Assembly: GCA_965602225.1 (NCBI GenBank)
Contig: CBFCYE010000006.1
Location: 54,043 to 118,042, forward strand
Direction: 5' to 3'
Length of the DNA: 64,000 nt
Origin: Tenderia sp965602225
GTDB taxonomy: Bacteria; Pseudomonadota; Gammaproteobacteria; Tenderiales; Tenderiaceae
The position numbers and the translations under genes were made by a program. Under the pieces are notes generated by a model. It saw only the letters and a program-made list of their open reading frames with translations. It was not told the origin of the DNA and did no database searches. Shown here piece after piece: positions 46,504 to 54,303 of this stretch; position 1 is the stretch's first letter; every line of letters begins with the position of its first letter.

Positions 46504-48621
46504 ATGCAGCTTAAAAGTCGTTTTTCATCGTTTTTTCTTTTATTTGTCGCAATCACACTCTCGGCCTGTGGTGGCGGTGGCGGTGGCGGAGAAAGCCCTA
46601 CTACCGAGGACTTACAGCTCGAATCATCCTCCGAGGTAGAAGTTAAAGCCTGGATCGGGGCGACAGACACAGAAGTCACCCTGTCCGCCGCCGCCCAGGG
46701 CATGACACTGACTCGCTCAACAGACAGCGACTGCGACCTGGCCAATTACTCTGTTTGTAACAATGGTCAGCAGAATGTTCTAACAACAACCAACATTACC
46801 GACACAGCGGCCAACCTAACCCGCCCGGCATTGTATTGGCTCGAAAATGGCGTTCAAACCAGCCAGCCGCTGGCAGTCACTTTAAATAGATTTTCTGGCC
46901 GCAGTGAACATCAAGTCATCAGTTTTAATAACAAGCTTTGGCTCATAGGTGGCTGGGACGGTCTTAAAGCAACAAATGATATCTGGTCTTCCACGGATGG
47001 CATCAACTGGATACAGGAAACAGCCAATGCCAACTTCAGCGCACGTTTCGAACATCAAGTAATACTCTTTAACAACAAACTCTGGCTCATCGGCGGCTGG
47101 GATGGTTCATCCCTCCTAAATGACATCTGGTCCTCAAACGATGGCATTGAATGGACGCAAGAAAATTCTAGCGCCGGTTTCACTGCTCGCAGCTCACATA
47201 CAGTCACTACATTTCTAGACAAACTTTGGCTGATTGGTGGCTGGGATGGGACAACTCAAAAAAATGACATCTGGTCTTCCGCTGATGGCATCAACTGGAC
47301 CGAGGAAACCGCTCAAGCTGACTTCGCACAACGTGCAGGACACCAGGTTATTCATTTCAACAAAAAACTTTGGCTCATCGGCGGCTGGGATGGCACCACC
47401 TATCAAGATGGAATCTGGTCGTCTACTGATGGCATCAGCTGGGCACAAGAAATTTCCACCCCCCCTTTCAGTCCACGTTCAATTCACCAGGTTTTTCAAT
47501 TCCAAAACAAGCTTTGGTTAATCGGTGGGCACGATGGTTCTTCCAATAATGATATCTGGTCCTCTAACAATGGTATTACCTGGACAGAAGAAATAGCCAA
47601 TGCTGATTTCAGCAAACGCAATAGACACCAAGTCGTAGTCTTTAACAACAAAGCCTGGCTGATTGGTGGTCGGGATGAAAGTATAAATAAAAATGATATC
47701 TGGTCATCAACTAACGGAATTAGCTGGCAACAAAAAATCAATTCCACCGAGTTTTCCAGTCGTCATGCCCATCAAGCAGTTGCCTTTAAAAACAAACTTT
47801 GGCTCGTTAGTGGTGCCGCAGATATTTCTTACGAAGATGATGTCTGGTCTTCAATAAACGGTATCGATTGGTTGCAAGAAACTGCTATTACCAATTTCAA
47901 CCCCCGCTCCCATCATCAAGTCATCAGCTTCAATGACAAGCTTTGGCTAATTGGTGGTTGGGATGGCAATGCACATAATGATATCTGGTCGTCTATAGAC
48001 GGCATTAGCTGGAACAAAGAGACAGCCGCTGCCAACTTTAGTAAACGCGCTGGTCATCAAGTTATTCTCTTTAAAGACAAACTCTGGCTGATTGGCGGCT
48101 GGGGCGGTGTTCACAAAAATGATGTCTGGTCATCGACAGATGGGATCAACTGGACGGAAGAGACAAATAATGCAAATTTTAGCCCACGCAACAGTCATAA
48201 ACTTGCCGTTTTCAACGACAAACTTTGGCTGTTTGGTGGCTACGACGGAGCCAATAAAAATGATGCCTGGTCATCAGTTGATGGCATCGACTGGATAGAG
48301 GAAAGCCCGAACGCGGCATTCTCCAACCGAGCAGGACATCAAGTTGAGGTGTTTAATAACCAGCTCTGGCTCATAGGCGGCTGGGATGGGGATTACAAAA
48401 ATGACATCTGGTTTTCCAACGATGGCATCACCTGGTTCAAGCAGACTAACTCCGCCAGTTTCAGTGGCCGCTCAGGGCATGAGCTAATCAAGTTCGATAG
48501 CAAACTATGGCTTATTGGTGGCGCAACTAATACTGGCTTACAAAACGACGTCTGGCGCTCTGAAGACGGCATCAATTGGCGTAAGGCTTACAAGGGAACA
48601 CTAAGCTTTCAGGAAAACTAA
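46504..48621 (+). CDS. Kelch-like beta-propeller lipoprotein
   Basis: This 705-residue protein has a lipoprotein signal (lipobox LSAC, Cys22) and a run of seven glycines just after it. Residues 30-125 are a polar, unassigned region. Twelve near-identical repeats of about 47 residues fill 130-695, each with the pattern FsxRxxHQVxxFNNKLWLIGGWDG followed by NDIWSSxDGIxW (given as two parts). The GG-W and spacing are Kelch-like, so one or two beta-propellers are expected. The start is fixed by GAGGGG six bases upstream. It should be outer-membrane anchored and may bind a ligand at the surface; no enzyme motif is visible. Confidence 0.8.
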   Translation: MQLKSRFSSFFLLFVAITLSACGGGGGGGESPTTEDLQLESSSEVEVKAWIGATDTEVTLSAAAQGMTLTRSTDSDCDLANYSVCNNGQQNVLTTTNITDTAANLTRPALYWLENGVQTSQPLAVTLNRFSGRSEHQVISFNNKLWLIGGWDGLKATNDIWSSTDGINWIQETANANFSARFEHQVILFNNKLWLIGGWDGSSLLNDIWSSNDGIEWTQENSSAGFTARSSHTVTTFLDKLWLIGGWDGTTQKNDIWSSADGINWTEETAQADFAQRAGHQVIHFNKKLWLIGGWDGTTYQDGIWSSTDGISWAQEISTPPFSPRSIHQVFQFQNKLWLIGGHDGSSNNDIWSSNNGITWTEEIANADFSKRNRHQVVVFNNKAWLIGGRDESINKNDIWSSTNGISWQQKINSTEFSSRHAHQAVAFKNKLWLVSGAADISYEDDVWSSINGIDWLQETAITNFNPRSHHQVISFNDKLWLIGGWDGNAHNDIWSSIDGISWNKETAAANFSKRAGHQVILFKDKLWLIGGWGGVHKNDVWSSTDGINWTEETNNANFSPRNSHKLAVFNDKLWLFGGYDGANKNDAWSSVDGIDWIEESPNAAFSNRAGHQVEVFNNQLWLIGGWDGDYKNDIWFSNDGITWFKQTNSASFSGRSGHELIKFDSKLWLIGGATNTGLQNDVWRSEDGINWRKAYKGTLSFQEN
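46891..48588 (+). repeat. Twelve tandem coding repeats of about 141 bp
   Basis: The repeats encode the Kelch-like units. Blocks such as CTTTGGCTGATTGGTGGC and GATATCTGGTC recur with few changes, so DNA identity between units is high. This predicts copy-number variation by recombination. They are coding and in frame, so I do not read them as CRISPR or satellite DNA. Confidence 0.85.
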
Positions 48622-48630
48622 GCTAAAATC

Positions 48631-48657
48631 AGGATGGCCTCAGTGTGAGGCCATCCT
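48631..48657. terminator. Bidirectional terminator between convergent genes
   Basis: AGGATGGCCTCA (48631-48642) pairs perfectly with TGAGGCCATCCT (48646-48657) around GTG. It lies ten bases after the Kelch gene and 15 bases after the end of the DUF6765 gene, which converges on it. The T run is short. Confidence 0.7.
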
Positions 48658-48671
48658 TCGTCACTCAAACA

Positions 48672-49733
48672 TCACGCAGCACAAATTCCATACCTGGGCA
48701 AAATATCGTGTACCACATGAAAACGATGCGCCTGAATGGCATCGTGAAACATCTTCCAGTCGCTGTTTAAAAACTCTGACTGATAACGATGCACCGGCAG
48801 ATCGTGACTGGTACCTAATGCCTGGGCCTTCCATGATTCACGCCCACGCGGCATGTAGTCAGCAATCGAGGCGGCACCGAAACTAAAGGCTCCACCCCTG
48901 ATTGCCTGCAGCCATTCGGCATGGCGTTCATCACCCTTTTTATTTTTTATACCGACAAACATTTCATATAGCTTGCCTTTGGTGTCAGCATCAAGGCCAG
49001 CGACATTGGCGTCGGGATCACCAAGAATAAAACGCTGCATGGCCATACACATATGATCAGCCGCCGTCATAAAGTCACTGGTATTGTCGCGCTGGATCAA
49101 CTCGCCTTTACCATTTTCATATTGCCATTGCATAAATGGCATATCGGGAAAGACATTGGCGCGGCCATGCCCCAGCGGTGGAATGGCATCATCAAGTATG
49201 TCGCGCAAAAAGCTGCCAATACCACCATCAAAAAGACCAGAGTTGCTGGTCTCTTCAGCATCCTCCACCTCATTGACATCGTGCAGCACACCGGCAAACC
49301 CCTGATGCGCCCAGGTATCAACATAGACATGCATGGCTACTCCAAGGCGATGCAGACCATAGAGTCTGTCTTTATCTAAAATCACTCCACGCACCATTTC
49401 CTGCGCCACCGGGCTATTGGGGCGGCAAACGATCTTGTTGATAAAACTGCCATCCGGATTTTCACCGGCCTGCTTGCCACCATTACCGGGCAGGAAGTGA
49501 AACGCCAACCAGACCTGATGATTGGCAAGCTCTTGAGTATTGCGAGCATCAAGCATCTTATGCGCCGAGCTTATGCGGTTATAGACCGCCTGGTTATCAA
49601 ACTGAACCATGCCAGTGCTGGTAGCGTCATCCACATATTGCGATGCGTAAGCAATAATATGTGCATCGTCATGATTAAAACCTGCCGCACGAGCAACGAC
49701 ATAGGTAGTGGTGTGATGAAAATCAATTTGCAT
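48672..49733 (-). CDS. DUF6765 family protein, last gene of the glycyl radical operon
   Basis: This 353-residue protein matches DUF6765. It begins IDFHHTTTYVVARAAGF (H6, H7), continues DDAHIIAYASQYVDDAT, and has a His/Asp cluster LGVAMHVYVDTWAHQGFAG (H135, D139, H143). Such His/Asp spacing is like the zinc site of phospholipase C/P1 nuclease proteins, which suggests a helical metal hydrolase fold; this is an inference. No signal peptide is visible. Its ATG overlaps the end of the activase gene by 11 bases and has GGAG upstream, so it is translated with it. The link to a glycyl radical enzyme is unusual. Confidence 0.8.
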   Translation of the reverse strand: MQIDFHHTTTYVVARAAGFNHDDAHIIAYASQYVDDATSTGMVQFDNQAVYNRISSAHKMLDARNTQELANHQVWLAFHFLPGNGGKQAGENPDGSFINKIVCRPNSPVAQEMVRGVILDKDRLYGLHRLGVAMHVYVDTWAHQGFAGVLHDVNEVEDAEETSNSGLFDGGIGSFLRDILDDAIPPLGHGRANVFPDMPFMQWQYENGKGELIQRDNTSDFMTAADHMCMAMQRFILGDPDANVAGLDADTKGKLYEMFVGIKNKKGDERHAEWLQAIRGGAFSFGAASIADYMPRGRESWKAQALGTSHDLPVHRYQSEFLNSDWKMFHDAIQAHRFHVVHDILPRYGICAA

Positions 49734-50511
49734 GTCCGACTCTCCTCTTTCCTTGATGAGATGGTTTAAATGATTGGACGCACCGATCTTTCTCCTGCGT
49801 CGTCATAAAAGTAGTACGTTGGTATTGTGGTGTCTTGCCCAGCTTTGCTGTCTTGTCAGCCCACAACGGATTATAAGGCAACAGTGTAGCGGCATCGATG
49901 CCGTGAGCGGCGAGAAAATCGGCAATACCGCTAAGATTTTCCTCACTGGTGGTAATACCAGGAATCAACGGCACTCGTGGAATCACAGGCACTTGCGCGG
50001 ACTCAACCAGCTTGCTGAAATTTTCCAGAATCAGGCGATTACCTTGACCTGTGTACTGACGACTAGCAGCGTCATCAATCAACTTGAGATCGAAATAAAT
50101 CAAATCCAGCCAGGGCAACAGCAACTCAGAAAATCGGCGGTAATTAAAAAAGCCACTGGTCTCGATGGCAGTGTGAATACCTTCTGCCTTCAACGCCTTG
50201 AGCAACTGATGCACGAACTCCATCTGCTGTGTCACCTCACCGCCAGAAAGGGTGACGCCACCACCACTGGAGTTATAAAAGGGTTTATCGATCAGCAGGC
50301 GATACATCAACTCGTCAAGGCTAATCCAGTAACCGACAGTTTCCTGCTCGGCACTGCTGAACCAAGACTCTATTCGTTTTTCTTTACCTTCTGGGTTTTG
50401 GCACCAGGCACAAGACAGCGGACAGCCCTTGAAAAAGACGGTAGTGCGGATACCCGGGCCGTCCTCGCTGCAGTCGCGTTTGATATCGAAGATGAGGGCG
50501 CGTTGTTGCAT
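49723..50511 (-). CDS. Glycyl radical enzyme activating protein (radical SAM)
   Basis: This 262-residue enzyme should generate the glycyl radical on the 989-residue partner encoded upstream. The radical-SAM cluster site is GCPLSCAWCQNPEG (C-x3-C-x2-C near residue 30), with DGPGIRTTVFFKGC before it, and a GGE motif in VTLSGGEVTQQ that binds SAM. It lacks the extra ferredoxin-like cysteines that most activases of dehydratase-type glycyl radical enzymes carry, so it is of the compact PFL-activase type. An ATG at 50511 follows a GTG at 50514 that overlaps the upstream stop; either could be used. It is coupled to both neighbours. Confidence 0.92.
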   Translation of the reverse strand: MQQRALIFDIKRDCSEDGPGIRTTVFFKGCPLSCAWCQNPEGKEKRIESWFSSAEQETVGYWISLDELMYRLLIDKPFYNSSGGGVTLSGGEVTQQMEFVHQLLKALKAEGIHTAIETSGFFNYRRFSELLLPWLDLIYFDLKLIDDAASRQYTGQGNRLILENFSKLVESAQVPVIPRVPLIPGITTSEENLSGIADFLAAHGIDAATLLPYNPLWADKTAKLGKTPQYQRTTFMTTQEKDRCVQSFKPSHQGKRRVGHAN

Positions 50512-50513
50512 CA

Positions 50514-51155
50514 CTATGCCGCCTTCACTAACCCAAGTTCTAACTCGATATTTTTGGCGATGGCACCGAGCTTGAACAGGTGCCCGACATTGCCGGTGAG
50601 CTGTACAACGTTCTCCAGCAACAGACCGACAATATCGACATCTTCACGGCCAATCAGGCCGACGATGGAATCGATATCTTTAAATCTAATCACCAGGTCG
50701 ACCTTGTCCGGATCACGTTCCAGTCGGGCGGCCTCCTCTTCATCCACCACATCGGTCGCCACCACCTTGAGTGAATTAATGCTGCGACCAAAGGGCGTGT
50801 CGACAAACAACTCATCCGGCTCGGGACAAAAGCGCAACCAGACATTCATGTTGTCACCCGGTTTACGTGTACGTAACAGAAACTTGCCCTGGTAAAAACG
50901 CTGACCATCGCTGGCGTTGGGATCGCGAAAGATAAAGTTTTCATCAAAAAACTCCATGGCCTTTTTCGATTGCTGTTTATCCAACAGACAATCGCGCATC
51001 ACATAACCAAAACCAAGTTTAAGCAACACCGCCATGCCACCAGCCAACACTGGCCCGGCAATGCTATCGACCAGCTCTGGCACCTTACTGTCACGCGCAC
51101 CAAGGCGCATCACCTGCTGGATGTCTGGTGAGAAACATGGGAAACCTGCGTGCAT
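50514..51155 (-). CDS. Unknown protein with SCP2-like C-terminal region
   Basis: This 213-residue soluble protein lies between the glycyl radical enzyme and its activase. Residues 1-95 hold a helical region with LVDSIAGPVLAGGMAVLLKL. The C-terminal half (about 100-205) reads NVWLRFCPEPDELFV, VDLVIRFKDIDSIVGLIG and VVQLTGNVGHLFKLGAIAKN, a pattern like the sterol-carrier-protein-2 fold, in which a hydrophobic tunnel holds lipids. I infer a carrier or accessory protein for a hydrophobic ligand, but the match is weak and made by eye. Its stop overlaps the activase start. It follows a double-hairpin palindrome. Confidence 0.6.
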   Translation of the reverse strand: MHAGFPCFSPDIQQVMRLGARDSKVPELVDSIAGPVLAGGMAVLLKLGFGYVMRDCLLDKQQSKKAMEFFDENFIFRDPNASDGQRFYQGKFLLRTRKPGDNMNVWLRFCPEPDELFVDTPFGRSINSLKVVATDVVDEEEAARLERDPDKVDLVIRFKDIDSIVGLIGREDVDIVGLLLENVVQLTGNVGHLFKLGAIAKNIELELGLVKAA

Positions 51156-51180
51156 GGTTAATATCTCCTCATTTACAATT

Positions 51181-51290
51181 CCCTCCCCCTTGATGGGGGA
51201 GGGTTAGGGTGGGGGTGAAATGCTCAGCAGTTATGCCATATTTCAACTTTTCACCCTCCCCCTAACCCCCTCCCGTCAAGGGAGGGGGGA
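51181..51290. repeat. Double-hairpin palindromic element inside the operon
   Basis: Two GC-rich hairpins, CCCTCCCCC-TTGAT-GGGGGAGGG (51181-51203) and CCCCCTCCC-GTCAA-GGGAGGGGG (51266-51288), lie in mirror order. Their outer flanks (GTTAGGGTGGGGGTGAA and TTCACCCTCCCCCTAAC) also pair, so about 40 bases on each side can form one long imperfect stem. This resembles short palindromic interspersed elements (REP/MITE-like) seen in many proteobacteria. It fills the 141-base gap between the glycyl radical enzyme gene and the next gene and could cap the enzyme mRNA or reduce downstream expression. Confidence 0.8.
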
Positions 51291-51296
51291 CTACAA

Positions 51297-54266
51297 TCAA
51301 ATTGCCACCAGCGTATGTTGCTCAACACCATTTTCCAAGGCGAAATTGGAACGGGCAATGATCTCTGTGCGCATCTGCGGACTGAGGGTGACAAAGTAGG
51401 CCGAGTAACCCGCCACCCGAATCATCAAATCCTTGTACGGTGCCAAGGCCTGCTGCTCTGTCTCTCCCGCCCCTGCCTGTGCTGCGGCGGTGGCAGCCTT
51501 ATCGGCAGCAATCAGATCATTGATGGCCGAGACACACAGCTGCACCAGCACACCATCGTTATCCATAAAGGCCTTCATGTAACGGGCAAACAGCTCCGTA
51601 TCTTCGGCGAAGAACTCATCATCACGAGTAGTGAGGCTAAGGTTATAGGTATAACCGTTCTGCACTGTGTCGCCCTCGACCTCGGCCACCGACAGAATGT
51701 GATCCAACGCCATCACCGCATCGCCATTGCGTTTCACCACGCCGGGGCAAGGGGTGATACCACTGGCAAAGGCTTCACCGGCCTTGCGACCGTTGGGGCT
51801 GGCCTTGCTCAACATGCCAAAACCGGCGTGATTGGTCATGCTCCAGTAACCGGCCAGATATCGACCGCCGCGATGGGTGCGATATTTGTAAAACACCTCC
51901 TGGATCATGCGGGTGATCAGGTGAGTGTAGTGTACGCCCAGACTGTTATCGTAGATGCTGCCTTTAGTCTGATCGACACCGGCGCCGTACTTGGGTGCCA
52001 GGCGAATCATCTCTTTAATTTCCTGCATCCGTTCAGGCGATAAAGCGGGCAACTGATTGTTGTCTTGCTGCCCACCAAAAAATCGACGCAGATTGTTGAG
52101 CATGGCCACCAAGCGACTCTGTTCCTGCTTAGGTTTAAAACCAGAGTCGTCATAGTCTGCTTCCAGCGCCGCCAATAATTCCTGCGCTGTCATTTTTTTG
52201 CCAAACACTAGAGCGTCAATGACGCAAAACGAATCAATCACATCAGCCACACCGATGATGGCGACACCGGAGGAGTTGTACTTGGCACCGCCGGCGGTGA
52301 GATCACGGAACACCGCCCCATCGCCGCCCAGCAAATTGGTCGGGCCGGTAAAAATACCGGACAAAAATGGCACCTGACGCATTTGTTCCATGGCCCGGCC
52401 GAGATAGTTATTACACATCACCGTGTGGCGCGCCATCTCATCAAGTTGAAACCTGAACGCCGCGATAAACTCGTCCATGGATTTCATTTCAGCCAGCGGT
52501 TTTGTGGTGTAAGAAGCCTGCTCATAAAACAGATTCAGATCATCTTTACCAACACCATCACTGCGATGTTTACCACCAAACAGGGCCAACTCCAGCACCG
52601 CCGGCAACACCATCAAGGTCGAGCCCGTATTGCCATAATGTTTACCGGCCGAGTTCTGTTCGATGCAACCGATGGATGCGTAGTCATAGGCATCGGCCAG
52701 CGCCTCTGCCGCACTAATGCCTTCATGAGCAGCGTAGTAGTTGGCCATCGCATGCACCACTGGCACGTCACCATGAATCGCTGGCGTCGCCTTGGTGAGA
52801 ATATTCACCTGACTGACGCGTTTCAGATAGGCATCATAGACACCATCTGGCAATGGATTTCCCTGTGCATCGCGATGATGAATCTGCTTGTGATAACGGG
52901 CATGAACATTGGGGTCACGGATACCGAGAATCTCGGTGGCCTTGAGGATGATGTAAGTCATGTCGTTGACCGCATCTAAAACCCGGCCATCTTCAAACTT
53001 GGTACCGCCGACGGTCAGTGCCTGATTGGAACCACTACCGGCAAACAGGGTTTCCGAACCTTCAGTAGAGAGCGGCACATGATCAGAACAACGCAAAAAG
53101 AAATGACTAACCAGCTCCACCGCTTTTTCAACATAGGCATCGCGCTCGACATCACTGGATAGTTGCTGCCAGTCGCTCACATAGTAGTCGTTCAACAATT
53201 GATCGAGTCGGCCAATGGATAACCCAAAATTGGTGTTCTCCTGCAGCAACAGGTGATAACAAATCCAGATACTCGTAATAGCTTCATGCAGAGTTTCAGC
53301 CGGCTGTGCTGGCACCTTGTCGCAGATGCGGGCCAGTTCAACATTGCCAACTGCGGCAGCGGCCTCAGCCAGGTGTTGGGCATAAATCTTGGCACCTTCG
53401 AAAACAGTGATGACCCCTTCAAGAAATTCTTTTTGCTCATCGCCTACGGCATGGCCATTGGACAAATCCAAGCGCGCCTGTTTGATCAAACCATCAAAAC
53501 CATAGTCCAGCACCCGCTCGAAATCGGGCACGGTATGCGAGACACAGGTAGCCTTATCAGAGAGAAAAAATGCAACCCGCTCCATCAACTCCAGCGCCTT
53601 GGGTGTTTCACCGGCGCGGCTTTTTAATGCTGGATCAATGGACTCGCCCTTAACTCGATCACGATCAGGATGTTGTTGACTGTCGTAGCTGTTATAGCGC
53701 GCCACCTCTTGTGCCGGGCGACGTTCAAGCCAGTAAGGGAAGATATCTTTGTTGAGGCGCTCAGCAACCTCTGGGCGAATCCTGAATGGATTTTGCGCCC
53801 GTGTGGTCACCGTCTTCAACTCGGGCCAGATGCAATAACCAATGGTGTCCATGTAGACCACCGGACCGACAAAACTGGTGGTGGTCTGGCCTGGCAACAA
53901 ATCGTTATTACGCACCAGCGCCGTCTTATTAATAAAAACATGGTGCAGCGCCTTGGCACGACGCGTGTAAGGCGACATGGCCTCTGCTTCAGCTGTGCGC
54001 AGAAATTCAGTCAACAGCCGAGGCAGTTCATCACAGATTTCGGGCAGCCCTTCCGGGGCGAACAGCTTCTCGCGCCAGGCATTAACCACGGGATATTGCT
54101 CCAGCGAGATCTGACTCAGGGCCAGATCTTTCAGCGTTTTGATCTGCTGCGGCGTTTCATTAGGAATTGGAAACGTCCGCGTTTTACCCCGCTCTGGCTG
54201 CAGGATATGCGTCTCGTCTGCCAGGCTGACGCGTATGCCGCCAGTATGTAATCGAGGGTCGTTCAT
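51297..54266 (-). CDS. Large glycyl radical enzyme of unknown specificity
   Basis: This 989-residue enzyme is about 150-200 residues longer than usual glycyl radical enzymes. The radical loop is RVAGYSAYFVTLSPQMR with Gly953. The thiyl-radical cysteine is C534 in ASIGCIEQNSAGKHYGNTGS, with Glu536 two residues on, as in dehydratase/lyase types and unlike the Cys-Cys of pyruvate formate-lyase; the usual GCVEP Pro is Gln here. The substrate-side block SPNGRKAGEAFASGITPCPG is present. Some extra length lies at 195-300 and 920-945. It is O2-sensitive and so active only without oxygen. It has a dedicated activase and three unusual neighbours. The substrate is not predictable by eye. Confidence 0.93.
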   Translation of the reverse strand: MNDPRLHTGGIRVSLADETHILQPERGKTRTFPIPNETPQQIKTLKDLALSQISLEQYPVVNAWREKLFAPEGLPEICDELPRLLTEFLRTAEAEAMSPYTRRAKALHHVFINKTALVRNNDLLPGQTTTSFVGPVVYMDTIGYCIWPELKTVTTRAQNPFRIRPEVAERLNKDIFPYWLERRPAQEVARYNSYDSQQHPDRDRVKGESIDPALKSRAGETPKALELMERVAFFLSDKATCVSHTVPDFERVLDYGFDGLIKQARLDLSNGHAVGDEQKEFLEGVITVFEGAKIYAQHLAEAAAAVGNVELARICDKVPAQPAETLHEAITSIWICYHLLLQENTNFGLSIGRLDQLLNDYYVSDWQQLSSDVERDAYVEKAVELVSHFFLRCSDHVPLSTEGSETLFAGSGSNQALTVGGTKFEDGRVLDAVNDMTYIILKATEILGIRDPNVHARYHKQIHHRDAQGNPLPDGVYDAYLKRVSQVNILTKATPAIHGDVPVVHAMANYYAAHEGISAAEALADAYDYASIGCIEQNSAGKHYGNTGSTLMVLPAVLELALFGGKHRSDGVGKDDLNLFYEQASYTTKPLAEMKSMDEFIAAFRFQLDEMARHTVMCNNYLGRAMEQMRQVPFLSGIFTGPTNLLGGDGAVFRDLTAGGAKYNSSGVAIIGVADVIDSFCVIDALVFGKKMTAQELLAALEADYDDSGFKPKQEQSRLVAMLNNLRRFFGGQQDNNQLPALSPERMQEIKEMIRLAPKYGAGVDQTKGSIYDNSLGVHYTHLITRMIQEVFYKYRTHRGGRYLAGYWSMTNHAGFGMLSKASPNGRKAGEAFASGITPCPGVVKRNGDAVMALDHILSVAEVEGDTVQNGYTYNLSLTTRDDEFFAEDTELFARYMKAFMDNDGVLVQLCVSAINDLIAADKAATAAAQAGAGETEQQALAPYKDLMIRVAGYSAYFVTLSPQMRTEIIARSNFALENGVEQHTLVAI

Positions 54267-54303
54267 GCTCTTTTCTCCTCCCTCTGTATCAAATCAATCA
54301 TCC

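Noticed and set aside
46891..48588. Regular DNA repeats considered as CRISPR or satellite
   Set aside because: Units are about 141 bp, in frame and encode Kelch-like blades; there are no spacers of constant length between short repeats.
49774..50895. 373-codon open frame on the plus strand
   Set aside because: Antisense across the activase and the SCP2-like gene. The activase has an intact radical-SAM motif, and the antisense product is low in recognisable structure.
51181..51290. Palindrome considered as a Rho-independent terminator only
   Set aside because: No T run follows on the minus strand, and two mirror-image hairpins with pairing flanks fit a REP/MITE-like element better, though attenuation remains possible.
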